NCBI GenBank assembly: GCA_030591305.1
Contig: JAUVBI010000112.1
Span: 1-9,686 of the forward strand
Direction of reading: 5' to 3'
DNA: 9,686 nucleotides
Source: Pseudomonadota bacterium
Lineage (GTDB): Bacteria; Pseudomonadota; Gammaproteobacteria; Pseudomonadales; Halieaceae
The notes beneath the pieces were generated by a model, which made no database searches, had not been told where the DNA came from, and saw only the letters and a program-made list of their open reading frames with translations. This document shows, in pieces, positions 1 through 6,567 of this stretch. Position 1 is the stretch's first letter. Every line of letters begins with the position of its first letter. The position numbers and the translations under genes are program-made.

Positions 1-934
1 AATCCAGGAAACAATGTTGCAACAACTGGTTTTCCAGTGCGGCACCCTTGCACCGGCCCAGTATTGATACTTGCTCCAGGCCATAGCGAGTGGCGCAACT
101 TTCCGCGAGATCCTCTGCCACCAACAAAGCCCGGCCGTCTCCTTCGATCAAGACATAATCCAGTTCTGGATGCAGACTGACAGCACGGTTGGCAGGCAAC
201 GTCCACGGCGTTGTGGTCCAGATGGGGACAGCTATGTCACCTCTGTAATCGCTGCCACAGGCCCTGTTAAACGCAGCGTCATCAACCACTGCAAAGGCAA
301 CGTCGATGGCGGGTGATTCCTTGTCCTGGTACTCGACCTCGGCCTCCGCCAGCGCCGACCCGCAGGACATACACCAGTGCACGGGCTTTGAGCCCTTGTG
401 CAAATGTCCATTTTCAATAATGCGCGACAGGGTTCGCACGATATTGGCTTCAAAGGTGTAATCCATCGTCAAATACGGGTTAAACCAATCGCCAAAGACA
501 CCCATGCGAATAAATATTTCGCGCTGATTGTCCACCTGTTTACTGGCATAGTCGCGGCACTTTTGCCGAAACTGTGCAGCGGAAATTTTAACACCGGGTT
601 TGCCAACTTTTTTCTCCACACTCAATTCAATGGGCAAACCGTGGCAATCCCAACCGGGAACATAGGGTGCATCGAAGCCAGCGAGTGTTTTCGACTTAAT
701 AATAATGTCTTTGAGAATCTTGTTGACCGCGTGACCCACATGCAAGTTGCCATTGGCATAGGGAGGGCCGTCATGGAGAATAAATTGCGGGCGCCCTTTG
801 CCCTGCTCGCGAATTTTCTCGTACAGCCCCATCTCCTGCCATTGCTTGAGCCGCTGGGGCTCACGCTGCACCAGGCTGGCCTTCATAGGGAAGGCCGTTT
901 TTGGCAAATTTAATGTGTCTTTATACTCACTCAT
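1..934 (-). CDS. ileS: Isoleucyl-tRNA synthetase, N-terminal part (runs off left edge)
   Basis: Charges tRNA-Ile with isoleucine in the cytoplasm. The first 311 codons are visible; the family is usually about 930 residues, so two thirds lie outside the window. Seen: the class I HIGH signature as HVGH at residues 65-68 inside a [16 protein letters not shown] stretch, the [11 protein letters not shown] block at 93-103, and the start of the CP1 editing domain with [11 protein letters not shown] at 239-249. The KMSKS loop and the C-terminal zinc-binding region are beyond the edge. The ATG at 934 begins [19 protein letters not shown], the typical gammaproteobacterial start. It sits 16 nt after the ribF stop, so the two are almost certainly cotranscribed; the ribosome binding site is weak. 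lspA usually follows in related genomes but cannot be seen here. Confidence 0.97.
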   Translation of the reverse strand, partial: MSEYKDTLNLPKTAFPMKASLVQREPQRLKQWQEMGLYEKIREQGKGRPQFILHDGPPYANGNLHVGHAVNKILKDIIIKSKTLAGFDAPYVPGWDCHGLPIELSVEKKVGKPGVKISAAQFRQKCRDYASKQVDNQREIFIRMGVFGDWFNPYLTMDYTFEANIVRTLSRIIENGHLHKGSKPVHWCMSCGSALAEAEVEYQDKESPAIDVAFAVVDDAAFNRACGSDYRGDIAVPIWTTTPWTLPANRAVSLHPELDYVLIEGDGRALLVAEDLAESCATRYGLEQVSILGRCKGAALENQLLQHCFLD

Positions 935-950
935 ATTCTATCGCTCTAAC

Positions 951-1880
951 TCACAACTCAAACCAGGTACGTGCATTTTCCACATCCCTTGCTATGTTTT
1001 TTGTTAACTCGTCAATCGAATCAAATTTCATTTCTTCACGCATTTTATATCGAAAAATCACTTCAATTCGCTTGCCATAGAGATCCAGTTCCCGGTCCAA
1101 CAAATGCACCTCAAGATTAGCCTTAATACTCTCATTCACTGTGGGGCGGGTCCCCACATTAGCAACACCACGGGCACATGATAATCCAGCACCGGATACC
1201 TCTACTGCATGAACACCGGACAACGGAGCCCGCAAACGATGTAACTCCAGATTTGCCGTGGGGAAGCCGAGACTACGCCCCAACTGACGACCATAGACTA
1301 CCTTCCCGGTAATACTGAATGGCCGTCCCAGTAAATCTTCCGCCAGTTCAAAATCGGCGACATCCAGTGCCTCCCGGATACGCGTACTACTTACTCTCTC
1401 GCCCCCGAACATACAAGTGGCCGTGGGCTCTACATCAAAGCCGTAACGTTCTCCCTGGGCCGCGAGCAACTGGAAATCACCCTCGCGATCATTGCCGAAA
1501 CGAAAATCATCTCCCAGTACCACGTGCGCCACCGCCAGGCCTTCGACAAATATCGTATCGATGAAGTCTTGCGCGGTCATGGTCTGCAAATGCTCGGTAA
1601 ACCGAATTCGCAGAATTTTATCTACGCCGAGAGCCGCCAGCGCCTCGAATTTCTCCCTGAAACTACTCAGCCTGGCCGGCGCGTTCAGGGGTGCAAAGTA
1701 CTCCCGGGGCAAAGGCTCAAATACGATGACCACAGATGGCAGTGCCAGCTCTGCAGACTTCTCCAACAACTGATTGATAACCGCCTGATGACCCAGATGC
1801 ACACCATCGAAGGCACCGATGGTTGCCACGCAACCGCGGTGTCTGGGCCGCAAATTGTGTAGGCCTCGAATTAACTCCAT
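951..1880 (-). CDS. ribF: Bifunctional riboflavin kinase / FAD synthetase
   Basis: Phosphorylates riboflavin to FMN and adenylates FMN to FAD. It has 309 residues, normal for the family. The N-terminal nucleotidyltransferase half shows the ATP-binding GAFDGVHLGH at 22-31, FEPLPREYF at 54-62, VLGDDFRFG at 121-129 and SSTRIREAL at 164-172. The C-terminal kinase half shows GRSLGFPTANL at 201-211 with the PTAN nucleotide/metal motif, and NVGTRPTVNE at 241-250. The start MELIRGLHNLRPRHRGC matches the family start. It stands 99 nt after murJ and 16 nt before ileS, the common gammaproteobacterial order. No strong Shine-Dalgarno sequence is visible before its ATG. Confidence 0.97.
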   Translation of the reverse strand: MELIRGLHNLRPRHRGCVATIGAFDGVHLGHQAVINQLLEKSAELALPSVVIVFEPLPREYFAPLNAPARLSSFREKFEALAALGVDKILRIRFTEHLQTMTAQDFIDTIFVEGLAVAHVVLGDDFRFGNDREGDFQLLAAQGERYGFDVEPTATCMFGGERVSSTRIREALDVADFELAEDLLGRPFSITGKVVYGRQLGRSLGFPTANLELHRLRAPLSGVHAVEVSGAGLSCARGVANVGTRPTVNESIKANLEVHLLDRELDLYGKRIEVIFRYKMREEMKFDSIDELTKNIARDVENARTWFEL

Positions 1881-1914
1881 AAATCAGGGGGCAACTGTAT
1901 CAATCGAACGGGTG

Positions 1915-1920
1915 AGTATA
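1915..1920 (-). promoter_or_regulatory. Possible -10 box upstream of ribF
   Basis: In the 99-nt gap between murJ and ribF, a TATACT hexamer on the minus strand lies 34 nt before the ribF ATG. No recognisable -35 is found 16-19 nt further upstream, so this is only a candidate internal promoter. The rest of the gap holds a tiny AGCC-TAT-GGCT hairpin at 1938-1948, too weak and without a T-run to be called a terminator. Read-through from murJ is equally plausible. Confidence 0.25.
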
Positions 1921-1980
1921 TCGAAATACAGCGCCCTAGCCTATGGCTGAGAAGGCCGGGATCAGTGAATTTGGCAGAAA

Positions 1981-3591
1981 TTAAAGCCGTGCCGAGGGGG
2001 CTCGCAGCTGTGCAATACGTGTCCCACCCAATAAATGTATCAGCAAATAGGCAAATACGCCGGCGCCACACACTATAGCCATTTCCATCACGCGCGTATT
2101 CCAGGCCCAGGACAACCAATCAGCACTGGCGGGAACCCGATACAAAATCACCCCAGCCATGGCTGCCGTTGCTGCCAACAGGCGCGCGATGTAAATCAAC
2201 CATCCTCGCTGAAAGTGATAAACACCCTCACGCAACAAGCCTCGCAACAGCAAAACGGCATTCAACCAGGCCGCCACACTGGTCGCCAGCGCCAGCCCGA
2301 CGTGACCCATATCCCAGTAATACATCAGGGGCAGGACAAACAGGAAGTTCAAAATCATATTGGCAAGCATGGCTTTGATACCAATAGACACTGGCGTGGC
2401 GATGTCCTGCCTGGCGTAATACCCCGGCGCCAGTACTTTTATCAGCATAAAGGCAATCAAGCCCATACTGTAAGCGCGCAGGCTCCAGGCCGCCATACCC
2501 ACGTCTTTGGCGGTAAAGGCATCGTACTGAAACAGGGTAATAAGAATAGGCTCGGCCAACACTATCAAAGCCACTGCAGCGGGGATGGCGATGAGCAGTA
2601 CACAGCGCACTGCCCAGTCCAGGGTCTGTCTGAACTGATCATCCCGAGAGGCCGACCTGTGAGCAGATAAATTCGGCAGAATTACCGTTGCAATGGCAAT
2701 ACCAAAAACGCCCAGGGGCAATTCGGCCAAGCGGTCTGAATAGTAGAGCCATGAAACACTGCCGGTGGGTAAAAATGAGGCCAGCACCGTATCCAACAGC
2801 AGGTTTATCTGGCTGACAGACACACCAAACAGGGCCGGAACCATTAATTTCATGATGCGCCGGACACCCTCGTCCCGGGTATCCCACACAGGCCTGGGCA
2901 CCAGGTCCAGCCTGTACAAAAAAGGCAGCTGGAATAACAGTTGAATCACCCCGGCCAGAAACACGCCCCAGGCCAGGGCAAGAACCGGCTCATCAAACCA
3001 GGGAGCAGCCAGCACCGCCGCCGCGATAAGCGATAAATTGAGAAATACCGGTGTAAATGCGGGCACACTGAAACGGCCATAACTGTTCAAAATGGCACCA
3101 CAAAACCCCGTCATGGAGATAAGAAACAGGTAGGGGAAGGTGATGCGAATCATCTGGGTGGTGAGCTGGAATTTGTAGGGGTCGGAAATAAAGCCCGGCG
3201 CAAAAATAGAAGCCACTAGCGGGGCTGCCAGCACGGTCAGCCCGGTAATGAGAAGAAGCACGCCACCCAACACACCGGCAATGCGGTTGATAAGGGCACG
3301 AACGGCTTCAATACTGCCCTGCTCCTTATAATCGGCAAGCACGGGGACGAAGGCCTGCGAAAATGCCCCCTCGGCGAACAGGCGGCGCAAAAAGTTGGGG
3401 ATCTTGAAAGCCACAAAGAAGGCATCGGCATTGGCGCTGGCACCCACGAAGCCCGCAATAACAATGTCTCGCACCAGCCCCAGAACCCGCGACATCATGG
3501 TCATAACACCCACTACGGCACTGGAACGCAGCAGTCCCGGCGTATTTTCAGGCGGATTACGAGAGTCTTGCGAGTTATCTGAGGCCGTCAT
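1981..3591 (-). CDS. murJ: Lipid II flippase MurJ
   Basis: Inner-membrane MOP-superfamily flippase that moves lipid II across the cytoplasmic membrane for peptidoglycan synthesis. It has 536 residues (E. coli MurJ has 511) and is hydrophobic throughout, consistent with about 14 membrane segments. The conserved N-terminal block SRVLGLVRD at 34-42 and ADAFFVAFKIPNFLRRLFAEG at 55-75 aligns with E. coli MurJ. R35, R41, D56 and R69 match E. coli R18, R24, D39 and R52, charged residues reported as important for function. The hydrophilic first 20 residues precede LLRSSAVVGVMTM, a usual form in this class. The ATG lies 14 nt after the pyrB stop, so pyrB and murJ are probably one transcript; no clear ribosome binding site is visible, suggesting coupling. 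In many relatives rpsT lies divergently next to murJ; here pyrB occupies that side. Confidence 0.96.
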   Translation of the reverse strand: MTASDNSQDSRNPPENTPGLLRSSAVVGVMTMMSRVLGLVRDIVIAGFVGASANADAFFVAFKIPNFLRRLFAEGAFSQAFVPVLADYKEQGSIEAVRALINRIAGVLGGVLLLITGLTVLAAPLVASIFAPGFISDPYKFQLTTQMIRITFPYLFLISMTGFCGAILNSYGRFSVPAFTPVFLNLSLIAAAVLAAPWFDEPVLALAWGVFLAGVIQLLFQLPFLYRLDLVPRPVWDTRDEGVRRIMKLMVPALFGVSVSQINLLLDTVLASFLPTGSVSWLYYSDRLAELPLGVFGIAIATVILPNLSAHRSASRDDQFRQTLDWAVRCVLLIAIPAAVALIVLAEPILITLFQYDAFTAKDVGMAAWSLRAYSMGLIAFMLIKVLAPGYYARQDIATPVSIGIKAMLANMILNFLFVLPLMYYWDMGHVGLALATSVAAWLNAVLLLRGLLREGVYHFQRGWLIYIARLLAATAAMAGVILYRVPASADWLSWAWNTRVMEMAIVCGAGVFAYLLIHLLGGTRIAQLRAPSARL

Positions 3592-3605
3592 CGGTTATTA
3601 GAACG

Positions 3606-4619
3606 CTAGAAACGCCGCTCGGTGTACCAGTTGACATCCCTGGCACCCTTATCAACCTGGCCTACCACATCCAGAATCAAGACAAACAAGGCCATGCGAA
3701 CCAGCACGCCGTTGTCCGTTTGCCTGAAAATGGCCAGATTGGGGTTATTGTTCAGGTCATCGTCCAATTCACGGGCGTTATCGCGAGAATCCCGGGGGAG
3801 CGGGTGCATAATGACGGTATTGGGCTCGCAGTGGCTGGTGTATACACTTTGATTGAGCCGGAAACGGCCGCGATAGAGGTCAGCCTCCTCCTGGGAACTA
3901 AAACGCTCCTCCTGAATGCGAGTGGAGTAGACGATGTCCACGTGGGAGATACTCTCCTCCAGTGCGTCGCTTTCCAACACTTTGTGCCCGGCGCTGCGCA
4001 ACTCCTCGACGATCTCGGCGGGCATGCTCAACTCTTTGGGTGAGACCAATACCACCTGCAAGTCATTGAACAAACACAGCAGCTTACACAGCGAGTGAAC
4101 CGTGCGGCCGTGACGCAGGTCACCCACCATGGCGATGCGCAGGCTATCGATGCCCCGCTCACGCCCGGCCAGCTCACTCTTGATTGTGTACAGGTCCAGC
4201 AAGGCCTGGCTGGGGTGCTCATTGCTGCCATCGCCACCGTTAATCACCGGAACCCGGCTGGCAGCGGCAAATTCCGCTACCGAGCCAACTGTGGGGTGGC
4301 GCATAACAATAACGTCGGAATAACCACTGAGCACTCTCGCGGTGTCATACAGCGATTCACCCTTGGCGATAGCAGAATTTTCAAAGCCGGTGGTTTCCCG
4401 CACCTCGCCGCCCAGCATATTAAAAGCACTGCCAAAGCTGACCCGTGTTCGGGTGCTGGGTTCGAAAAACATGGAGCCGAGGATGGCGCCGTCGAGCACT
4501 TTGGTCATGCGGCTGCGCTGGGCATAGGGCAACATGTCGTCGGCGACGGAGAAAATACGCTCTACGTCGGCTCGTTCGAACTGATGTACTGACAGGATAT
4601 GGCTACCGGCGAATTGCAC
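3606..4619 (-). CDS. pyrB: Aspartate carbamoyltransferase, catalytic chain
   Basis: Joins carbamoyl phosphate and aspartate to N-carbamoyl-aspartate, the committed step of pyrimidine synthesis. Seen: the carbamoyl-phosphate motif FFEPSTRTR at 51-59, the mobile-loop lysine K86 (AIAKGES), MRHP at 106-109, GDGSNEHPSQALLDL at 129-143, MVGDLRHGRTVHS at 164-176 and HPLPR at 272-276. With the GTG start at 4619 it has 337 residues, longer than the 311-residue E. coli chain but close to the roughly 340-residue form I remember from Shewanella, which also begins with a QF-GSHILSV stretch. The reading frame stays open upstream to an ATG at 4712, but that extension encodes repeat DNA, lacks family similarity and has no ribosome binding site. 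No regulatory pyrI gene is adjacent. murJ follows after 14 nt. Confidence 0.95.
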   Translation of the reverse strand: MQFAGSHILSVHQFERADVERIFSVADDMLPYAQRSRMTKVLDGAILGSMFFEPSTRTRVSFGSAFNMLGGEVRETTGFENSAIAKGESLYDTARVLSGYSDVIVMRHPTVGSVAEFAAASRVPVINGGDGSNEHPSQALLDLYTIKSELAGRERGIDSLRIAMVGDLRHGRTVHSLCKLLCLFNDLQVVLVSPKELSMPAEIVEELRSAGHKVLESDALEESISHVDIVYSTRIQEERFSSQEEADLYRGRFRLNQSVYTSHCEPNTVIMHPLPRDSRDNARELDDDLNNNPNLAIFRQTDNGVLVRMALFVLILDVVGQVDKGARDVNWYTERRF

Positions 4620-4632
4620 GTTTATTAACTCC
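4617..4632 (-). promoter_or_regulatory. Ribosome binding site and GTG start of pyrB
   Basis: On the minus strand GGAG (4632-4629) is followed by a 9-nt A/T-rich spacer and GTG (4619-4617). The encoded protein then begins MQFAGSHILSV, the expected PyrB start. This decides the start against the upstream in-frame ATG at 4712, which lies inside an inverted repeat. Confidence 0.8.
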
Positions 4633-4663
4633 GCGTGTCTTTGATTTTTATCGGGTCCGTTGC

Positions 4664-4776
4664 GGTCTGTGTGTGAACGCGCCTTTGCTGGACACGCTAC
4701 AAGCACATCCATGTGGGCTCGCCTCGGCCATCCATGGCCTCAGACGGTCCTGCAAAGGCGCGTTCACACACAGACC
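4664..4776. repeat. Structured inverted repeat in the pyrB leader
   Basis: The left arm 4664-4688 and right arm 4752-4776 are perfect 25-bp reverse complements. After one T-T mismatch, GGAC (4690-4693) pairs with GTCC (4747-4750), giving a 30-position stem. The 53-nt interior carries two perfect short hairpins, CACAT-CC-ATGTG (4704-4715) and GGCCAT-CC-ATGGCC (4726-4739), separated by GGCTCGCCTC. The whole can fold as a three-way or clover-like junction on either strand. The interior layout (paired hairpins around CATCCATG) resembles a widespread gammaproteobacterial intergenic repeat that I recall but cannot name or verify. No T-run follows on the minus strand, so it is not a standard terminator. 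No flanking target-site duplication is evident. Confidence 0.9.
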
Positions 4777-4811
4777 TTCAATCGAATCGCCAAAGGAATT
4801 ACATTATCGCT

Positions 4812-4840
4812 ATTATAATGACCGAGCGTGTAAGAGACAG
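4812..4840 (-). promoter_or_regulatory. Candidate pyrB promoter
   Basis: The minus strand reads a consensus TATAAT at 4817-4812, with a weak -35 CTGTCT (three of six consensus bases) at 4840-4835 and a 17-nt spacer. Transcription would start near 4805 and give a leader of about 185 nt that includes the whole structured repeat at 4664-4776. CATTAT (4802-4807) and ATAATG (4815-4820) form a 6-bp inverted repeat over the -10 and expected start point, a possible operator or a chance A/T feature. Confidence 0.45.
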
Positions 4841-4898
4841 CTACATAATACCAATTGCCGAGCGTAGTATATGCGAAGCTTAGGGTTACAGCGGTAGA

Positions 4899-5092
4899 GT
4901 AAAAGAATGCCGAGCAAGCCCCTTTTAAATCAATCAGGCCATGCTTAGCGGTGTCGGGATAGCCGGGGCTTTCTGCGAGCACTGTTCGAGTCCATATTTT
5001 TTGCGCAGCAAAAATTGTCGAGTTGCGCAGCAGCCGGCTATTCCGACACCGCTATGGCCGATTCAAAAGGGGCTTGCTCGGCATTCTTTTAC
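4899..5092. repeat. Imperfect long palindrome after sbcB
   Basis: The outer 28 bp are perfect reverse complements (4899-4926 and 5065-5092). Inward, pairing continues to AGCCGG (4961-4966) against CCGGCT (5034-5039), with two substitutions and with a 5-nt and a 4-nt insertion in the left arm, so the arms are 68 and 59 nt. The 67-nt centre holds a 10-bp direct repeat TTGCGCAGCA (5001-5010 and 5023-5032), each copy preceded by a TGT(T)CGAG-like sequence, suggesting a small internal duplication. It starts 27 nt beyond the sbcB stop, so it could end or protect the sbcB transcript. It could also be a small non-autonomous mobile element; no transposase or clear target duplication is visible. Confidence 0.85.
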
Positions 5093-5118
5093 GCTAGAAA
5101 CCCCTAATCTGGTTATAT

Positions 5119-6567
5119 TCACCCCAGCAATGAATCGCCATACTCCAACAGCTGTTGCAGTAGGCTTCGCTGTGCATCGGAAAGGTCATCACCCGAAAGA
5201 AGCAATTCGATCTCCGCCTGATACTCCTCCATACAGATACTCGCACCCATCTCCGGGTCGGTGAGATACCCGAAGCGATACTCCTCCCACTGCGCGCGCT
5301 CCTCATCAGACAAACTCCCGGGGAAATTTCTGGCGCGGTAACGAAACAGCATTTCGGGCAGACGAGCATCCTCGAAGGGGAAGGTGGCGGATGCCAGGTC
5401 TTCGGCGCTACTATTTATCAGCCTATCCATTACCCGGCGGTCGCCGCTGGAAAAGAATCCACCGGAGTACAACATACGGTCGGGATCGCTTTGCTGCGGG
5501 AATTTTCGGCCGGTGTACACGGCCTGGATTTTCTCGTTAAAGGCTGCAGGGTTCACTGCCTTGTATTCACGCAAGGCAGCAAGGTGACTGCGACAGGCCT
5601 GGCCATCAATACCAAGGCGCTGGGCGATTTCGGGTGTCGCCATTTTCGCGGGCACGATAACCGGGCACTTGTTGATATGGATGGATTTTAATCCGGGACG
5701 CTGTACACCCCCTGGCATATCCTCTGTTTTGGTATACAGCAGGTCCTGTATTTGCGCTGCAGGGAGCTCAAGCAGGCTCTGCGGGTCGACACTGAGATCG
5801 TAGCAGATCACTTCATTTTTATTGTCAGGGTGCATCGCCAACGGTACTACCAGGGCAATGCTGTGACGCGCGGCCCCGAACATGCCAGACACATGCAAAA
5901 TCGGTTTCATCGCTCGAATATTGAGCTGCGCCAGCGCTGAGCGCTTATCTTTGTTATTGACCATATAGTCATAGAGTTTTGGCTGTTTCTCTTTCACCAG
6001 CCTAGCCATGGCGATAGTGGCGTGCACATCCGACAGGGCGTCGTGGGCAGACTCGTGGCTAATGCCATTGGTGGCAGTCAGCTCCTCCAGGCGGAAACTG
6101 GGCAAGCCATCCTCTCGTTTGGGCCACACAATGCCATCGGGCCGCAGAGCATAGGCGGTGCGCAACAGGTCGATGATATCCCAGCGCGAATTGCCGTTCT
6201 GCCACTCCCGACCATAGGGGTCATAAAAATTTCGATACAGTGCATAACGCGTGACTTCGTCGTCAAAACGCAGGGAGTTATAGCCAACACCGCAGGTGCC
6301 CGGAACCGTGAATTGCTCGTGAATCAGGCGAATAAACTCGTATTCTGGCAAGCCCTCCGCCAGTGCTTTTTGTGGGCTTATACCAGTGACCAAACAGGCC
6401 ATGGGCTGTGGTAACACGTCTCTGGCGGGCTTGCTGTAGATGACCAGTGGCTCGCCAATAACATTCAGGTCTGCGTCAGTGCGTACCCCCGCGAACTGCA
6501 CGGCTCTATCCCGGGAGGGGTCCGTGCCAAAGGTCTCGTAATCGTGCCAATAAAAGGTCTTAGACAA
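5119..6567 (-). CDS. sbcB: Exodeoxyribonuclease I
   Basis: Processive 3'-to-5' single-strand DNA exonuclease used in mismatch repair and recombination. It has 482 residues (E. coli has 475). The DEDDh catalytic set is intact: D9 and E11 in HDYETFG, D102 in YNSLRFDDEVTRY, H175 and D180 in SAHDALSDVHATIAMARLVK. The FYRNFYDPY-like block (RNFYDPYGREW, 112-122) is also characteristic. The remainder matches the SH3-like and C-terminal helical domains in length and in motifs such as HINKCPV and RYRARNFPGSL. The start is TTG at 6567; an in-frame TAG just upstream excludes any earlier start. TTGTCTAA overlaps the fumarase stop by 8 nt, so translation is probably coupled; AGG nine nt before the TTG may act as ribosome binding site. 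Confidence 0.96.
   Translation of the reverse strand: MSKTFYWHDYETFGTDPSRDRAVQFAGVRTDADLNVIGEPLVIYSKPARDVLPQPMACLVTGISPQKALAEGLPEYEFIRLIHEQFTVPGTCGVGYNSLRFDDEVTRYALYRNFYDPYGREWQNGNSRWDIIDLLRTAYALRPDGIVWPKREDGLPSFRLEELTATNGISHESAHDALSDVHATIAMARLVKEKQPKLYDYMVNNKDKRSALAQLNIRAMKPILHVSGMFGAARHSIALVVPLAMHPDNKNEVICYDLSVDPQSLLELPAAQIQDLLYTKTEDMPGGVQRPGLKSIHINKCPVIVPAKMATPEIAQRLGIDGQACRSHLAALREYKAVNPAAFNEKIQAVYTGRKFPQQSDPDRMLYSGGFFSSGDRRVMDRLINSSAEDLASATFPFEDARLPEMLFRYRARNFPGSLSDEERAQWEEYRFGYLTDPEMGASICMEEYQAEIELLLSGDDLSDAQRSLLQQLLEYGDSLLG

Larger units (their letters stand above)
4620..5118. other. 499-nt intergenic region sbcB-pyrB without a gene
   Basis: No open frame here shows protein-like composition, a ribosome binding site or a family match. 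The region is made of an imperfect palindrome (4899-5092), an A/T-rich spacer of about 120 nt (4777-4898) with the pyrB promoter candidate, a second structured inverted repeat (4664-4776), and a 44-nt stretch leading to the pyrB GTG. The octamer CCGAGCGT occurs twice in direct orientation in the spacer (4822-4829 and 4858-4865), 36 bp apart. Confidence 0.85.

Noticed and set aside
398..913. 171-residue plus-strand open frame opposite ileS
   Set aside because: Antisense to conserved synthetase motifs including HVGH; no support of its own.
2035..2670. 211-residue plus-strand open frame opposite murJ
   Set aside because: Antisense to a confident MurJ; no ribosome binding site or recognisable domain.
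4620..4712. 31-codon N-terminal extension of PyrB from the ATG at 4712
   Set aside because: The ATG lies in the hairpin of a repeat, the added sequence is not like PyrB, and a GTG with a good GGAG site gives the family-like start.
4664..4776. Classic pyrBI-type attenuator terminator
   Set aside because: The stem is not followed by a T-run on the minus strand and no convincing leader peptide with a pyrimidine-rich stretch precedes it, so it is kept only as a structured repeat.
4764..4982. 72-residue minus-strand open frame in the sbcB-pyrB gap
   Set aside because: It starts with GTG within the long palindrome, ends in the other repeat and has no ribosome binding site or similarity; a chance frame is the simplest reading.
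4971..5000. GTTCGAGTCC resembling a tRNA T-arm
   Set aside because: The flanking bases do not form a 5-bp T-stem and no acceptor or anticodon arm can be drawn around it.
4896..5096. Integron attC-like site
   Set aside because: The ends do not carry the GTTRRRY / RYYYAAC core pair, and no cassette-like gene or integrase is nearby.
4941..5264. 107-residue plus-strand open frame over the palindrome and the sbcB end
   Set aside because: Half of it is repeat DNA and the other half antisense to sbcB.
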